This document shows positions 26,638-35,578 of a stretch of 64,000 bases of DNA, piece by piece. The translations under genes were made by a program, and so were the position numbers. Positions within the stretch are counted from its first letter, which is position 1, and each line of letters opens with the position of its first letter. A model generated the notes under the pieces. It was not told the origin of the DNA. It saw nothing but the letters and a program-made list of their open reading frames with translations, and ran no database searches. Origin of the DNA: DATGKG01 sp963851325 (GTDB lineage: Bacteria > Desulfobacterota > Binatia > Binatales > Binataceae); NCBI GenBank assembly GCA_963851325.1, contig CAWKOR010000001.1, positions 4,092,001-4,156,000 on the forward strand. Direction: 5' to 3'.

Positions 26638-27561
26638 TTACGCGCTGGCGAGGATTTCGCGCGCGCGGGTCAGGTCTTGCGCGATCTGATGCTTGAGCTC
26701 GTCGGCCGACGCGAATTTTTTCTCGCCTCGAATCCGCTCGATCAGCTCCAACTTGATGCGATGCCCGTAGATGTCGCGGTTGAAGTCGAAGATGTGGGCT
26801 TCGACCGAGCGCGCGGTTTCGTTGAAGGTCGGGCGCATGCCGATGTTGGTGATCGAGCCGTAGTGGCCGTCATCAAGCACCACGCGCGTCGCATACACGC
26901 CGTCGGGCGGCATGCATTCAGTTTCGCTCTCGATATTCGCGGTCGGAAACCCGATGGTCCGGCCACGCTCGCGGCCGCGCACCACCGGTCCATGCAGGAA
27001 GTGATAACGCCCCAGCAATTTGGCGGCGATGCGAACTTCACCGCTCGAAATCAACTCGCGAATCTTGGTCGATGAAACTTCCATTCCGGCCTGTTTCACC
27101 GGCCCTACCACGGTGGTGTCGAAGCCGAATTCGCGCCCCAGTTCCACCATCACCGAGGCATTGCCGGCGCGCTGATGGCCGAAGTTCACGCTGTGGCCGA
27201 CCACCACTTCGCGCACCCCGATCTTTCCGACCAGGTAGTCGCGCACGAAGTCGCGCGGCTCGATCAGGCTGAACTCGCGCGTGAAATGTACGACGATGAC
27301 GCCATCGATTCCGGAAATCCGCAGCAGCTCGAGCTTGTCCTCGGGACAGAGAATCAGCCTCGGAGCGCGCTCGGGAAACAGGAGCTTGGAGGGGAGAGGA
27401 TCGAACGTCAACGCGAACGAAGTCCCACCCGCGCCGCGCGCGCGATCCATCGCGGCTTTCATGATCGCGCGATGGCCAAGATGCACGCCGTCGAAGTTTC
27501 CAAACGCGACCACCGGGTAGGAATGGCGCGCAATCGCGTCGAGGTCGCGAATAATTTCCAT
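26638..27561 (-). CDS. ribF: Bifunctional riboflavin kinase / FAD synthetase
   Basis: A 307-residue RibF making FMN and then FAD from riboflavin and ATP. The N-terminal adenylyltransferase domain has FGNFDGVHLGH (residues 21-31) and VSSTKIRELI near 180; the C-terminal flavokinase domain has GRTIGFPTANI and PPDGVYATRV. Both halves look complete, and length equals that of typical RibF (about 310). It follows the Tol-Pal operon on the same strand and is separated from cpoB by a dispersed hairpin repeat, so it may have its own expression. No upstream FMN riboswitch was recognised. Confidence 0.95.
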   Translation of the reverse strand: MEIIRDLDAIARHSYPVVAFGNFDGVHLGHRAIMKAAMDRARGAGGTSFALTFDPLPSKLLFPERAPRLILCPEDKLELLRISGIDGVIVVHFTREFSLIEPRDFVRDYLVGKIGVREVVVGHSVNFGHQRAGNASVMVELGREFGFDTTVVGPVKQAGMEVSSTKIRELISSGEVRIAAKLLGRYHFLHGPVVRGRERGRTIGFPTANIESETECMPPDGVYATRVVLDDGHYGSITNIGMRPTFNETARSVEAHIFDFNRDIYGHRIKLELIERIRGEKKFASADELKHQIAQDLTRAREILASA

Positions 27562-27566
27562 CGCTA

Positions 27567-27682
27567 TATTTTCCCTCGACTTCGCTGCGCTCTCATCTGA
27601 ATTTCGATTCGGCCCTCAGACAGCCCGAATCGGCTTCGCGGGGAGCGGCTGCGCCGCGGCGCTGCGCGCTCCGTTCGGGTCT
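27567..27682 (-). repeat. Dispersed hairpin repeat, copy 1 (upstream of ribF)
   Basis: Read on the minus strand, this interval runs from cccgaacggagcgcgcagcg through attcgggctgtctgagggcc to gtcgagggaaaat, ending a few bases before the ribF ATG. It closely matches bases 34406-34520 on the plus strand, upstream of gap. The arms cccgaac and ttcggg can pair around a GC-rich core. It is non-coding and lies between the end of one gene and the start of the next in the same direction. Confidence 0.75.
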
Positions 27683-27722
27683 CATTCGCAGCTCTTTGCG
27701 ATAGCTCCTCGCTCATTTCGGC

Positions 27723-28601
27723 CTAGTCGCTCCCGAGATTCTTGAGCATGTTGTTGGCGGCAACCGCCTCGCTCGAACAATTCGCGTTGCCGGCAAGCTT
27801 CTGCAGGGTGAGACGCGCATCGATGCGATCGTTGAGGCGCACGAAAGATTCTCCCTCGCGCAGCAGGCTCTCGCACAGAAAGCGGCTGTTGGGAAAACGC
27901 ATGGTGAGGTCGTTGAACTGCAGGATCGCCTGCTCGTATTTGCCGTTTTCGTAAAACGCGTTGGCGGTGAAGTATTGTGCCGGCTCCGACAGCGGCGACT
28001 TCGGGTAGCTATGTTGAACCTTGGCGAAGTTGACGATCGCGGTCGGATAGTTTCCCGCTTTCATCGCGTCCAGCGCCTTGCGATAGATCTTCGCGCCGGG
28101 CTCCTTCGAACTGGGCGCGTCGACGATCTCCTTGTCCAGGTCCTGCGGCCAGGTTGGCGCCGGTTCCGCCCCCGGACTCGCCGCACCCGGGGCGCTCGGA
28201 GCCGTCGGTATTGGGGCGATGGTGCTGGACGAGGTCGTCGTCGCGCCGGTTGTAGCGGGAGTTCCGGGAGTTTCGGTCCCGGGCGCGGGCGCCGGCGCCG
28301 TTACCGGAAGCGCGACCTGCAACGCATTAACCTCGGACTCCAACTTTGCGATGCGATCGTTGGTATCTCCGGAGGCTGCGGAAGCGGCGGGGCCATGCTT
28401 CATTTCGGCGAGCTCATCCTGAGTGCGCCGGAGATCGGCTCGCAATGCATCGATCTGTTGACGGTCGCTCGCGATCATTCCGCGCAGCGCAAACTCGTTC
28501 TGGTTGAGTTGGTTGATGTTGGCGGATTGATCGGAGCATGCGGCGAACAGCCCCAAAGCAGCGATCATACCGGCGCGGATGGTGATGGAAGAGAAACGCA
28601 C
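27723..28601 (-). CDS. cpoB: Tol-Pal-associated TPR protein CpoB/YbgF, lipoprotein-like
   Basis: A 292-residue periplasmic protein and last gene of the Tol-Pal set. An N-terminal hydrophobic segment ends LFAACSDQ, a lipoprotein-like cleavage site at about residue 22. Residues 28-70 form a coiled coil (QQIDALRADLRRTQDELAEM), followed by a long Pro/Thr/Ala linker. Three TPR-like repeats fill about residues 165-290 (AKIYRKALDAMKAGNYPTAIVNF). CpoB coordinates peptidoglycan synthesis with outer-membrane constriction in E. coli. There it is not a lipoprotein; the candidate lipobox here is a difference seen in the sequence. It starts 12 bases after pal. Confidence 0.88.
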   Translation of the reverse strand: MRFSSITIRAGMIAALGLFAACSDQSANINQLNQNEFALRGMIASDRQQIDALRADLRRTQDELAEMKHGPAASAASGDTNDRIAKLESEVNALQVALPVTAPAPAPGTETPGTPATTGATTTSSSTIAPIPTAPSAPGAASPGAEPAPTWPQDLDKEIVDAPSSKEPGAKIYRKALDAMKAGNYPTAIVNFAKVQHSYPKSPLSEPAQYFTANAFYENGKYEQAILQFNDLTMRFPNSRFLCESLLREGESFVRLNDRIDARLTLQKLAGNANCSSEAVAANNMLKNLGSD

Positions 28602-28613
28602 CTTTGCTTGCTC

Positions 28614-29141
28614 CTAGCGGTTGGCCTGGCCGCCGCTGACGACGAAGTGATCGCGACGATTCTGCTGCCAGCAACTCTCGTCGGATTCGTGGCACAGCGG
28701 AAGTTCCTTGCCATAGCTAATGGTCGTAATCCGGCTTGGCGCAATTCCCAGCGTGGTCAGGTAATCTTTGGCTGATTGCGCGCGTTTGGCGCCGAGCGCG
28801 ATATTGTACTCCTCCGAACCGCGCTCGTCGCAGTTGCCTTCCACTTGCACACTGGTATTCGGATGCGCCTGCAACCAGCTTGCATTCGCCTTGAGGATCG
28901 AGCTGTCTTGCGGCTGCACGGTGTAATCATTGTAGGCGAAGTGGATATCGGAGAGCGGACCGCCGGAACCGCCGATGGTGCCGTGCTGATTCTCTTCCAG
29001 GGTCGATTTGCTGTCGAATCCGCTGTTGTTAGCCGGAGTGCCGCCGGCGCCCAGACCGCCGACCGGCTCAGTCTTTTTGGACGAGCATCCCGCCACCCCG
29101 AGTGCGAAACAGATGAGCGCCAGCACCGTCAAGCGCGCCAT
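28614..29141 (-). CDS. pal: Peptidoglycan-associated lipoprotein
   Basis: A 175-residue outer-membrane lipoprotein. The signal ends GVAGC with lipidated Cys near residue 18, followed by a Gly/Ser-rich linker. The OmpA-C domain then contains VEGNCDERGSEEYNIALG and KRAQSAKDYL, the diaminopimelate-binding region. I chose the ATG at 29141, eight bases after an AGGA site and ten bases past the tolB stop; longer frames would overlap tolB. The C-terminal extension after SYGKELPLC contains two Cys (LCHESDESCW), as in many Pal proteins. Confidence 0.93.
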   Translation of the reverse strand: MARLTVLALICFALGVAGCSSKKTEPVGGLGAGGTPANNSGFDSKSTLEENQHGTIGGSGGPLSDIHFAYNDYTVQPQDSSILKANASWLQAHPNTSVQVEGNCDERGSEEYNIALGAKRAQSAKDYLTTLGIAPSRITTISYGKELPLCHESDESCWQQNRRDHFVVSGGQANR

Positions 29142-29151
29142 CTCCGCGGTC

Positions 29152-30477
29152 CTAGTCACCGAGCCACCACGACCAGGCTGGATTAGAGTCATTGCCATTG
29201 CCCTCCGTAATTGCCGATATAATTTTGTGGGATTCGACCTGCAAAATGTAGATGTGAGAACGCCCGCCGCGAGTGGAGGTGAATACGACATATCGTCCGT
29301 CAGGCGACCACGACGCGGATTCATTGGAGCCGCCACCGTCGGTCAGCATGATGGGCGTTCCGCCGCCGAGCGGAATTGAGAAGATATCAAACCTGCCTCC
29401 CTGGCGGCTCTGATACGCAATCGTGTCACCCTTGGGCGAGATGGCGGGAGTGGTGTTGTAATTCCCTGAGAAGGTGATTCGCTGAGCCGCGCCACCATTG
29501 ATGTTCATCGTGTAGATTTGCGGCGTTCCAGATCGATCCGAGGTGAACGCGAGGGTCTGCCCGTCGGGCGAGAAATTCGGGCTTACGTTGATGCCGCCGG
29601 TATCTGTCAGCGCGCGAATTTCATGGCCTTGCGTATCCATCAGGTAGAGGTTGGTGGTGCCTGCTTTTTCGATTGCGGCCACGATCTGATGCCCGTCGGG
29701 CGAGATCGCGCCTCCGATGATGCGCCCGTGGTGGGTGTCGATGCGGCTCTCGCGCCGCGTGCGAAGATTGGCGATATATAAGGCGGGCGCCATGGTTTTG
29801 TACGACAGGTAAAGCAGTTGATCGGCGTTGTGGTCCCACATCGGAAAAATGTTGATGGTTGGATTGTTGGTGACCTGAAAGAGATCCTCGCCATCGATGC
29901 TCTGGGTGTAGATTTCCTTGAATTTGCCGCCACGCGTCGAAACGAATGCGAGCTTACTGTCGAATGGCCCCTGGATACCGGTAACGGCTTTCAGGATCGC
30001 GTCGGCAAAGCGGCGCGCCATCCGCGGGACCTCGACCGCATCGCCGTTGAAAGTTTTGCCCATCACGCTGCGCTGCCCATACACATCGAATAGACGCGCG
30101 GTGATCTGAACCTTGCCGCCCGAAACCTGTACCGAGCCTTTGACCAGGTAGTCGGCGCGGATTGATTTCCAATCGTCGAAATTGAATTGCCCGAGTTCGT
30201 ACCCGGATTTCTGCGGATCCTCAATGAAGGTGTGCGGATCGACCAGGGTGTAGTAGCCGGACAGTACCAGGTCGCGTGACAGGATCCGATCGAACTGCGA
30301 CGAGACCGCCTGCCGATCGTCACCACCGAGATTCTTGAGGCCCGACACCGCGACCGGCCACGCCTGACGTTTCGCGCCGCTGATGTCGATATGGACCTGC
30401 GCAGCAACATCAACTGCGATCGAAAGAACGGCGAAGAACGTGATTGCTCGAAGCAAGGATGAAAGAAGACGCCTCAT
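29152..30477 (-). CDS. tolB: Tol-Pal system beta-propeller protein TolB
   Basis: A 441-residue periplasmic protein. The signal peptide covers about residues 1-27 (ending VAAQ). An N-terminal alpha/beta domain (IDISGAKRQAWPVAVSGL onward) is followed from about residue 180 by a six-bladed PD40 propeller with blades such as FSPDGQTLAFTSDRSG and WSPDGRYVVFTSTRGG. It links Pal to the inner-membrane TolQRA motor. I take the ATG at 30477, preceded by AGGGG; an in-frame TTG at 30492 is less likely. Length agrees with the family (about 430). Confidence 0.95.
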   Translation of the reverse strand: MRRLLSSLLRAITFFAVLSIAVDVAAQVHIDISGAKRQAWPVAVSGLKNLGGDDRQAVSSQFDRILSRDLVLSGYYTLVDPHTFIEDPQKSGYELGQFNFDDWKSIRADYLVKGSVQVSGGKVQITARLFDVYGQRSVMGKTFNGDAVEVPRMARRFADAILKAVTGIQGPFDSKLAFVSTRGGKFKEIYTQSIDGEDLFQVTNNPTINIFPMWDHNADQLLYLSYKTMAPALYIANLRTRRESRIDTHHGRIIGGAISPDGHQIVAAIEKAGTTNLYLMDTQGHEIRALTDTGGINVSPNFSPDGQTLAFTSDRSGTPQIYTMNINGGAAQRITFSGNYNTTPAISPKGDTIAYQSRQGGRFDIFSIPLGGGTPIMLTDGGGSNESASWSPDGRYVVFTSTRGGRSHIYILQVESHKIISAITEGNGNDSNPAWSWWLGD

Positions 30478-30559
30478 TTTTCCCCTACACAACCCCTCAT
30501 CAGAATACCGGCTAGGAGGCCGCTTAGCAGCACCGCATCGCTCGATCTTCGCGATTCGG

Positions 30560-31675
30560 TTAGCCGGATTTCAGCTCCCCAAGCTTGAATGTCGAGACCA
30601 CATCCGAGAACTGCGCGCGATATCGATCCGGCGGCGGCGGAAAAGGCGCCGCGCGTCGGATCGCGCGGAGCACCGATTCGTCGAAGGCCGAGTCACCCGA
30701 ACTTTTTGCGATTTTCACGCTGTTGAGAGTTCCATCAGCGCCGATCGAAAACTCGGCATCAGCGCTCAAATCGTTGGAGCCGCCCGGAAAGGTCCATGCG
30801 TCCTTCACCCGTTGCTGCACCGTGCGGAAGTAAAGCAGGTATTGAAGGTCCTCCAGCTTGCCCATACTGCCGCTGCCCGAACCGACGCCGTACCCGTTCC
30901 CGGCGGTGTTGGCGTTGGAAGCGACCGGACCACGCGCGCCGCTATCATTTTTTGATGAGGCCGACTCGGAAGCGGAATCGTCATCGTCATCCGAGGCGTC
31001 CTCTTCCGCAGCGTGCTTTTTGGCCTCCTCGATGCGCCGCTTGAGCATCTCCTGCTGAAGTTTGCGGAACTGCTCGTGGACATCAGGAGCCTTCTCCGCT
31101 TTCGCTATTTGGATCGGCGTGCTCTTCGGCTTGGCAGAATTCTTGACGACGGCCTTGTCGTGATGCTGGCGCTTGGCTGGCGGAGGCGGCTTCGGAGTCG
31201 GCGCCGGTTCCGCCACCTTCTTCGGGGTTTCAGTCGGCGTCGGTTCCGGGGTCGCCGGTATCACGGCGGGAGGCGGCTCCGGGGTCGCAGTCGGAGTCGG
31301 GTTTGCCTTCATCGATACCGCGTTCTTGTCTTCCACCGGCTCAGGAGGTGGCGGCGGTTTCTCCTCGGGCGGCGGAGGCTCTTCCGGTTTGACCTCCGCC
31401 TTCGCGACCTGCTCCGGTTGGGGCTTCTTGTGACCCGCCAACCTGGGAAGATGTGTGCCAAGGTCGCCGGCTGGAATGTTGTCGACGATCTTCACCGTCA
31501 TGCTCGGAGGCGTGACGGTTTCCGAATGTAGCCAGTTCGGGAGCACCAACACCGCGAACGCAACGATGCCGATGTGGGCCAGCGCGGATACTGCGATCGC
31601 CGCGACATAGCCGGCCCATCCTGGCCGTTCGTCATCGTTATGGGGTAGACGTTCCATGGTCGTGCTGGCCGGCAT
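30560..31675 (-). CDS. tolA: TolA/TonB-family energy-transducing protein
   Basis: A 371-residue protein with one N-terminal membrane anchor (about residues 22-46). A long Pro/Glu/Lys-rich periplasmic stretch is followed by a helical segment (EQFRKLQQEMLKRRIEEAKK), an Asp/Ser-rich tract (DASDDDDDSASESASS) and a TonB-type C-terminal domain (ADAEFSIGADGTLNSVKI, FDESVLRAIRRAAPFPPPP). Position between tolR and tolB makes it the functional TolA, although the C-terminus looks more TonB-like. The ATG at 31675 overlaps tolR by 38 bases; ATG 31657 is an alternative. The acidic tract is unusual for TolA. Confidence 0.85.
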   Translation of the reverse strand: MPASTTMERLPHNDDERPGWAGYVAAIAVSALAHIGIVAFAVLVLPNWLHSETVTPPSMTVKIVDNIPAGDLGTHLPRLAGHKKPQPEQVAKAEVKPEEPPPPEEKPPPPPEPVEDKNAVSMKANPTPTATPEPPPAVIPATPEPTPTETPKKVAEPAPTPKPPPPAKRQHHDKAVVKNSAKPKSTPIQIAKAEKAPDVHEQFRKLQQEMLKRRIEEAKKHAAEEDASDDDDDSASESASSKNDSGARGPVASNANTAGNGYGVGSGSGSMGKLEDLQYLLYFRTVQQRVKDAWTFPGGSNDLSADAEFSIGADGTLNSVKIAKSSGDSAFDESVLRAIRRAAPFPPPPDRYRAQFSDVVSTFKLGELKSG

Positions 31676-32093
31676 CGGCGTCGCTGGTGGCCGGTTCCTG
31701 GGTGACCATCCCGACGTTCTCGATACCGGCCGCCTTGATAGCCGCCATCGTGCGGATCACTTTGCCGTATGCCACCTGCTCGTCGGCTCGGATGAAAACC
31801 TGCAAGTCCGGCCGCGTATGCGAAATCGCCTCCAGCTTGTCGGTCAATTCGGCCGGCGCGAGCTTGCGATCATTGAGGTAGGTTTCGCCGTCGCGCGTGA
31901 TCGAGACGACAAACTCCTCTTCGTTGCTCTTGAGCGCGGCGGCTTTGACTTTGGGAATCGACACCTCCACGCCCTGCTGAATGATAGGCGCGGTCACCAT
32001 GAAGATGATGAGCAGCACCAGCATCACGTCGACCAGCGGCGTCACGTTGATTTGCGATACGAACTTGCCCCGTTGTCCCGCTTCGAAGGCCAT
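31638..32093 (-). CDS. tolR: Biopolymer transport protein TolR/ExbD
   Basis: A 151-residue inner-membrane motor subunit. After a short cytoplasmic N-terminus the single membrane helix contains INVTPLVDVMLVLLIIFMVT, where the Asp is the proton-relay residue. The periplasmic domain (VFIRADEQVAYGKVIRTM) is typical. The C-terminus is Asp/His-rich and extends beyond the usual TolR end, overlapping the start of the next gene. It starts four bases after tolQ. Confidence 0.93.
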   Translation of the reverse strand: MAFEAGQRGKFVSQINVTPLVDVMLVLLIIFMVTAPIIQQGVEVSIPKVKAAALKSNEEEFVVSITRDGETYLNDRKLAPAELTDKLEAISHTRPDLQVFIRADEQVAYGKVIRTMAAIKAAGIENVGMVTQEPATSDADAGQHDHGTSTP

Positions 32094-32097
32094 CTGC

Positions 32098-32799
32098 TTA
32101 GGTGAAGAAGTGACGTTCCGCGATGTTGAGGAACTCGCTGATGAAGTTTTCCATGTCGATCGCGAGAACCTGCACGCGCCCGGTGAGGTAGTTGTAGAAA
32201 ACCTGCGCGGGAATGGCGGCGGCCAAGCCGATCGCAGTAGTGATGAGCGCCTCCGCGATGCCCGGTGCGACAGCCTGGATGCTCGATGAATGCGCTGCCG
32301 ACAATCCGAGGAACGCTGTCATGATGCCCCAGACGGTTCCAAATAATCCCACGAACGGGGAGGTCGAGCCGGTCGTCGCCAGGAACGTGATCCCATACTC
32401 CAGCTTGGTCATTTCGACATTCTGCTGACGTTTCATCGAGCGGGTGACGTTCTCGATACCGCCGAATTCCGCGCTCATGCGGTCCTCGCCGCCGACCACC
32501 TGGCGCTTGGCGCGAGTGAGCTGCAAGAGTTCCTGGTAGCCAGCGCGAAACACGTGGGCGACCGGAGAGTACACCAGCCCGATGCTCGCGGTATTTATCG
32601 CGGCGAGGTTTTTGGATTCCCAGAAAATCGAAGTGAAGCGATCCGACTCGCGCCGCGCGCGCGCGGTCTGGACCAGCTTGTAGATAATGATGCCCCAGCT
32701 TCCGACCGAGAAAGCTACGAGGATCACGATGACGGCCTGGACCACCGGTCCAGTCCCAAGCAGGAGTCCCACCACACTCATTCCGCCCGCACCACTCAT
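32098..32799 (-). CDS. tolQ: Biopolymer transport protein TolQ/ExbB
   Basis: A 233-residue proton-channel subunit with three membrane helices: about residues 15-40, then a pair at 130-155 and 170-195 separated by the conserved FVGLFGTVWGIMTAFLGLS and ending LITTAIGLAAAIPAQVFYN. The ATG at 32799 follows GGAGA at good spacing; the frame continues upstream without family similarity. First gene of the tolQ-tolR-tolA-tolB-pal-cpoB operon that powers outer-membrane constriction during division. The 279-base gap to the divergent acyl-CoA dehydrogenase must contain its promoter, which I could not pinpoint. Confidence 0.93.
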   Translation of the reverse strand: MSGAGGMSVVGLLLGTGPVVQAVIVILVAFSVGSWGIIIYKLVQTARARRESDRFTSIFWESKNLAAINTASIGLVYSPVAHVFRAGYQELLQLTRAKRQVVGGEDRMSAEFGGIENVTRSMKRQQNVEMTKLEYGITFLATTGSTSPFVGLFGTVWGIMTAFLGLSAAHSSSIQAVAPGIAEALITTAIGLAAAIPAQVFYNYLTGRVQVLAIDMENFISEFLNIAERHFFT

Positions 32800-33078
32800 A
32801 GGTTCTCCGAGGTTCCCCGCATCGCCGCCCGCGGCGTCACAAATAGAAGCGTAGGGTTTGAAATGACCATCCTCAACCCGAATAGATTCTATACGGCTTT
32901 CGCGCGGCTCAAAACCTCGACTATCACTGTGATAGAACGATCGAGGGCCTCGATCGTTGCAACAATTCCATTGGCTCTGCCAATACCTGGCGACCACGGA
33001 AACGGAACCCTGGTCCTTTCAGCCAGGCGGACACTTCGGCTATGACAGACTAAGGGTTTCTGCCTGCCGGAGGCGCCG

Positions 33079-34266
33079 ATGGATTTCAAGTTCAGCGAAG
33101 AGGACGAAGCATTTCGCCGCGAATTCAGAAGTTGGCTCGAGAACAACATTCCCCGCGATTGGCGCGGCGATAGCGAACTCGATGCCGATACCAAGAGCGA
33201 ATTCGAGCGCCGCCGCGGGTGGCATCGCAAGCTCAATAGTGCGGGATGGATGTGCATCCATTGGCCCAAAGAATTCGGCGGGCGCGGCGCCACTCTGATC
33301 CAGCAATTCATCTATCATCAGGAACTCGACCGCGCCAAAGCGCCTCCAACCGTGAATTTTCAAGGCATCGCGCGGGTCGGTCCGACCCTGATGCAGTGGG
33401 GAACCCCGGAGCAGAAGAAACGTTACATCCCGAGAATTCCGTCCGCGGAGGAGATCTGGTGCCAGGGGCTCTCGGAGCCAAATCATGGCTCGGATCTCGC
33501 CGCGGTCGAAACGCGCGCGGTTGACGAGGGCGATCATTTCGTCGTCAACGGTGCGAAGGTTTGGACCTCCAACGCCCATCACGCTGATTTTTCAACCCTG
33601 TTGTGCCGTACAGATCCGACTCTTCCGAAGCATCGCGGCCTGAGCTACCTGCTGGTCGACATGAAGAGCCCGGGCGTGACCGTGCGCCCTTTGATCCAGA
33701 TAACCGGCGAGCATGGCTTCAACCAGGTGTTCTTCGAAGATGTGCAGGTTCCCAAATCAAACCTGGTCGGGCAGAAGAATCAGGGCTGGATGGTGGCGAT
33801 GACCAACATGATGTTCGAACGGACCATCCACGGCGGTCGCAGCGACATGATGGTGGAGGTTCGACAGCTCGCCGCGCTCGCGAAAAAAGTCGAACGAGCC
33901 AGCCGGCCGGCATTTGAAGACGATTACGTGCGGCAGAAGCTCGCGGCGTTCGCCTGCGAAGCCGAGGGCCTCAAGTACACCAGTATGCGCCAACTGACCC
34001 GCCAACTAAGAGGACTGCCGCCTGGCCCTGAAGGATCGATGCTGAAACTCGGCACCACCGACCTGAATCTGCGCATTCAGACCTTTGCGATGGAGCTGCT
34101 CGGGCCTTATAGCCAACTGGAGTATCAGGCGACCGGCGCCATCGATCGCGGCAAATGGTCACATCGAATGCTTGCGGCGCGCCGCGGAACGATCGCGGCC
34201 GGCACCAATGAGATCCAACACAACATCATCGGCGAGCGGGTGCTCGGACTCCCGAAAGGAAGCTAG
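33079..34266 (+). CDS. Acyl-CoA dehydrogenase
   Basis: A 395-residue FAD enzyme that introduces an alpha-beta double bond in an acyl-CoA, passing electrons to ETF. Typical segments are DFKFSEEDEAFRREFRSWL at the N-terminus, CQGLSEPNHGSDLAAVET in the middle beta domain, and AGTNEIQHNIIGERVLGLPK at the C-terminus, which contacts FAD. The chain-length specificity and catalytic base cannot be settled by eye. Related FadE-like enzymes act in steroid or branched acyl degradation. It lies alone, divergent from tolQ; a partial and a full copy of a dispersed repeat follow its stop. Confidence 0.9.
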   Translation: MDFKFSEEDEAFRREFRSWLENNIPRDWRGDSELDADTKSEFERRRGWHRKLNSAGWMCIHWPKEFGGRGATLIQQFIYHQELDRAKAPPTVNFQGIARVGPTLMQWGTPEQKKRYIPRIPSAEEIWCQGLSEPNHGSDLAAVETRAVDEGDHFVVNGAKVWTSNAHHADFSTLLCRTDPTLPKHRGLSYLLVDMKSPGVTVRPLIQITGEHGFNQVFFEDVQVPKSNLVGQKNQGWMVAMTNMMFERTIHGGRSDMMVEVRQLAALAKKVERASRPAFEDDYVRQKLAAFACEAEGLKYTSMRQLTRQLRGLPPGPEGSMLKLGTTDLNLRIQTFAMELLGPYSQLEYQATGAIDRGKWSHRMLAARRGTIAAGTNEIQHNIIGERVLGLPKGS

Positions 34267-34284
34267 CTCCGCCCCCATCCGATG

Positions 34285-34340
34285 CGGCCTTACGGCCTGC
34301 CCGAACGCTCGTCGCGGGGCAACCGCCGCGGGCATGATGT
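34285..34340 (+). repeat. Partial copy of the dispersed hairpin repeat
   Basis: Just after the acyl-CoA dehydrogenase stop, gcccgaacgctcgtcgcggg followed by gcaaccgccgcgggc resembles the first half of the fuller copy at 34406-34520. The conserved tail is missing, so this may be a degenerate copy. Confidence 0.45.
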
Positions 34341-34405
34341 TAGTTTTCCTTCAACGCCCTAGTTGGGCTAATAAGGAACCCTTGGTACGGGTCGCAGCGA
34401 AAGCA

Positions 34406-34520
34406 GGCCCGAAGGGGGCGCGGAGCGCCGCGGGGCAGCCGCCGCGTAGCCGGTTCGGGCTGTCTTAGGGCCGAATCGAAATACCGAATGACGCGTAGCG
34501 GAGCGGAATCGAGGGAAATT
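34406..34520 (+). repeat. Dispersed hairpin repeat, copy 2 (upstream of gap)
   Basis: Runs from gcccgaagggggcgcggagc through gttcgggctgtcttagggcc and gaatcgaaat to atcgagggaaatt, closely matching the reverse complement of 27567-27682. The outer arms GCCCGAA and TTCGGGC are complementary. It ends about 11 bases before the AGGAGG ribosome site of gap. Both full copies occupy the same relative place, between one gene's end and the next gene's start. Confidence 0.75.
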
Positions 34521-34545
34521 TGAAAGTTTTTAGGAGGTCAGACAG

Positions 34546-35553
34546 TTGGCGATCAGAGTAGGAATCAATGGCTTTGGACGAATCGGCAGAATGTTTTACC
34601 GCGCTGCCTTGCATCATAAGGATGCGCTCGAGATCGTCGCCGTCAACGACATCACCGACGCTCCGACCCTGGCTCATCTGCTGAAGTATGACTCGATTCA
34701 TCGCACCCTCGCGCAGGAGGTGCGCGCCGAAGGCAATGGCATCTCCATCGACGGCAAATCGCTCAAGGTCCTCGCCGAGCGCGACCCCGCCAAGCTTCCA
34801 TGGAAGGACCTGGGAGTGCAGGTGGTGGTCGAATCGACCGGACTCTTCACTTCCAAGGAGGCCGCCTCCAAGCACCTTACGGCGGGCGCGAAAAAGGTCG
34901 TCATCAGCGCGCCGGCAGATGGCGCCGATGTGACGCTGTGCATGGGGGTCAACCATGAGAGCTTCGACCCCGCGAAGCACGACATTATTTCCAACGCATC
35001 ATGTACCACCAACTGCCTCGCCCCGGTTGCCAAGGTTCTCAACGATTCTTTCGGAATCCAGCACGGCCTCATGACGACGGTCCATGGCTACACCTCGGAT
35101 CAGAATCTGCAGGATGGTCCGCATCGAGACTTGAGACGCGCTCGCGCGGCAGCCCTTTCGATGATCCCGACCTCGACCGGTGCGGCGAAAGCGATCGGGC
35201 TGGTATTGCCGGTGCTCAAGGGCAAACTCGACGGCATCGCCATTCGGGTGCCGACGCCCAACGTATCGGTGGTCGATCTGACGGCAGTGGTGACCAAGGA
35301 TGCGGACGACAAATCCGTCAATGCCGCGATGAAAGCGGCCTCGGAAGGAGCGCTGAAGGGCATCCTGCAGTATTGCGAGGCGCAATTGGTTTCGATCGAT
35401 TTCACCGGCAATCCGCATTCCTCGATCTTCGATGCGCCGCTGACCAAGGTGCTCGACAAGCGGTTGGTCAAGATCTTTTCCTGGTATGACAACGAATGGG
35501 GCTACTCCAACCGGCTCGCCGACGTGACGGCATACGTCGCCAGGCGGCTGTAA
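34546..35553 (+). CDS. gap: Glyceraldehyde-3-phosphate dehydrogenase
   Basis: A 335-residue glycolytic enzyme converting glyceraldehyde-3-phosphate to 1,3-bisphosphoglycerate with NAD+. The NAD-binding start is VGINGFGRIGR, the catalytic Cys lies in SNASCTTNCLAP, and the C-terminus has WYDNEWGYSNR. The start codon is TTG at 34546, fixed by a perfect AGGAGG eight bases upstream and by the family N-terminus. First gene of gap-pgk-tpiA-secG. Length equals that of typical bacterial GapA. Confidence 0.96.
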   Translation: MAIRVGINGFGRIGRMFYRAALHHKDALEIVAVNDITDAPTLAHLLKYDSIHRTLAQEVRAEGNGISIDGKSLKVLAERDPAKLPWKDLGVQVVVESTGLFTSKEAASKHLTAGAKKVVISAPADGADVTLCMGVNHESFDPAKHDIISNASCTTNCLAPVAKVLNDSFGIQHGLMTTVHGYTSDQNLQDGPHRDLRRARAAALSMIPTSTGAAKAIGLVLPVLKGKLDGIAIRVPTPNVSVVDLTAVVTKDADDKSVNAAMKAASEGALKGILQYCEAQLVSIDFTGNPHSSIFDAPLTKVLDKRLVKIFSWYDNEWGYSNRLADVTAYVARRL

Positions 35554-35578
35554 GCAGGGTTCCCGGGGAAAATCGATA

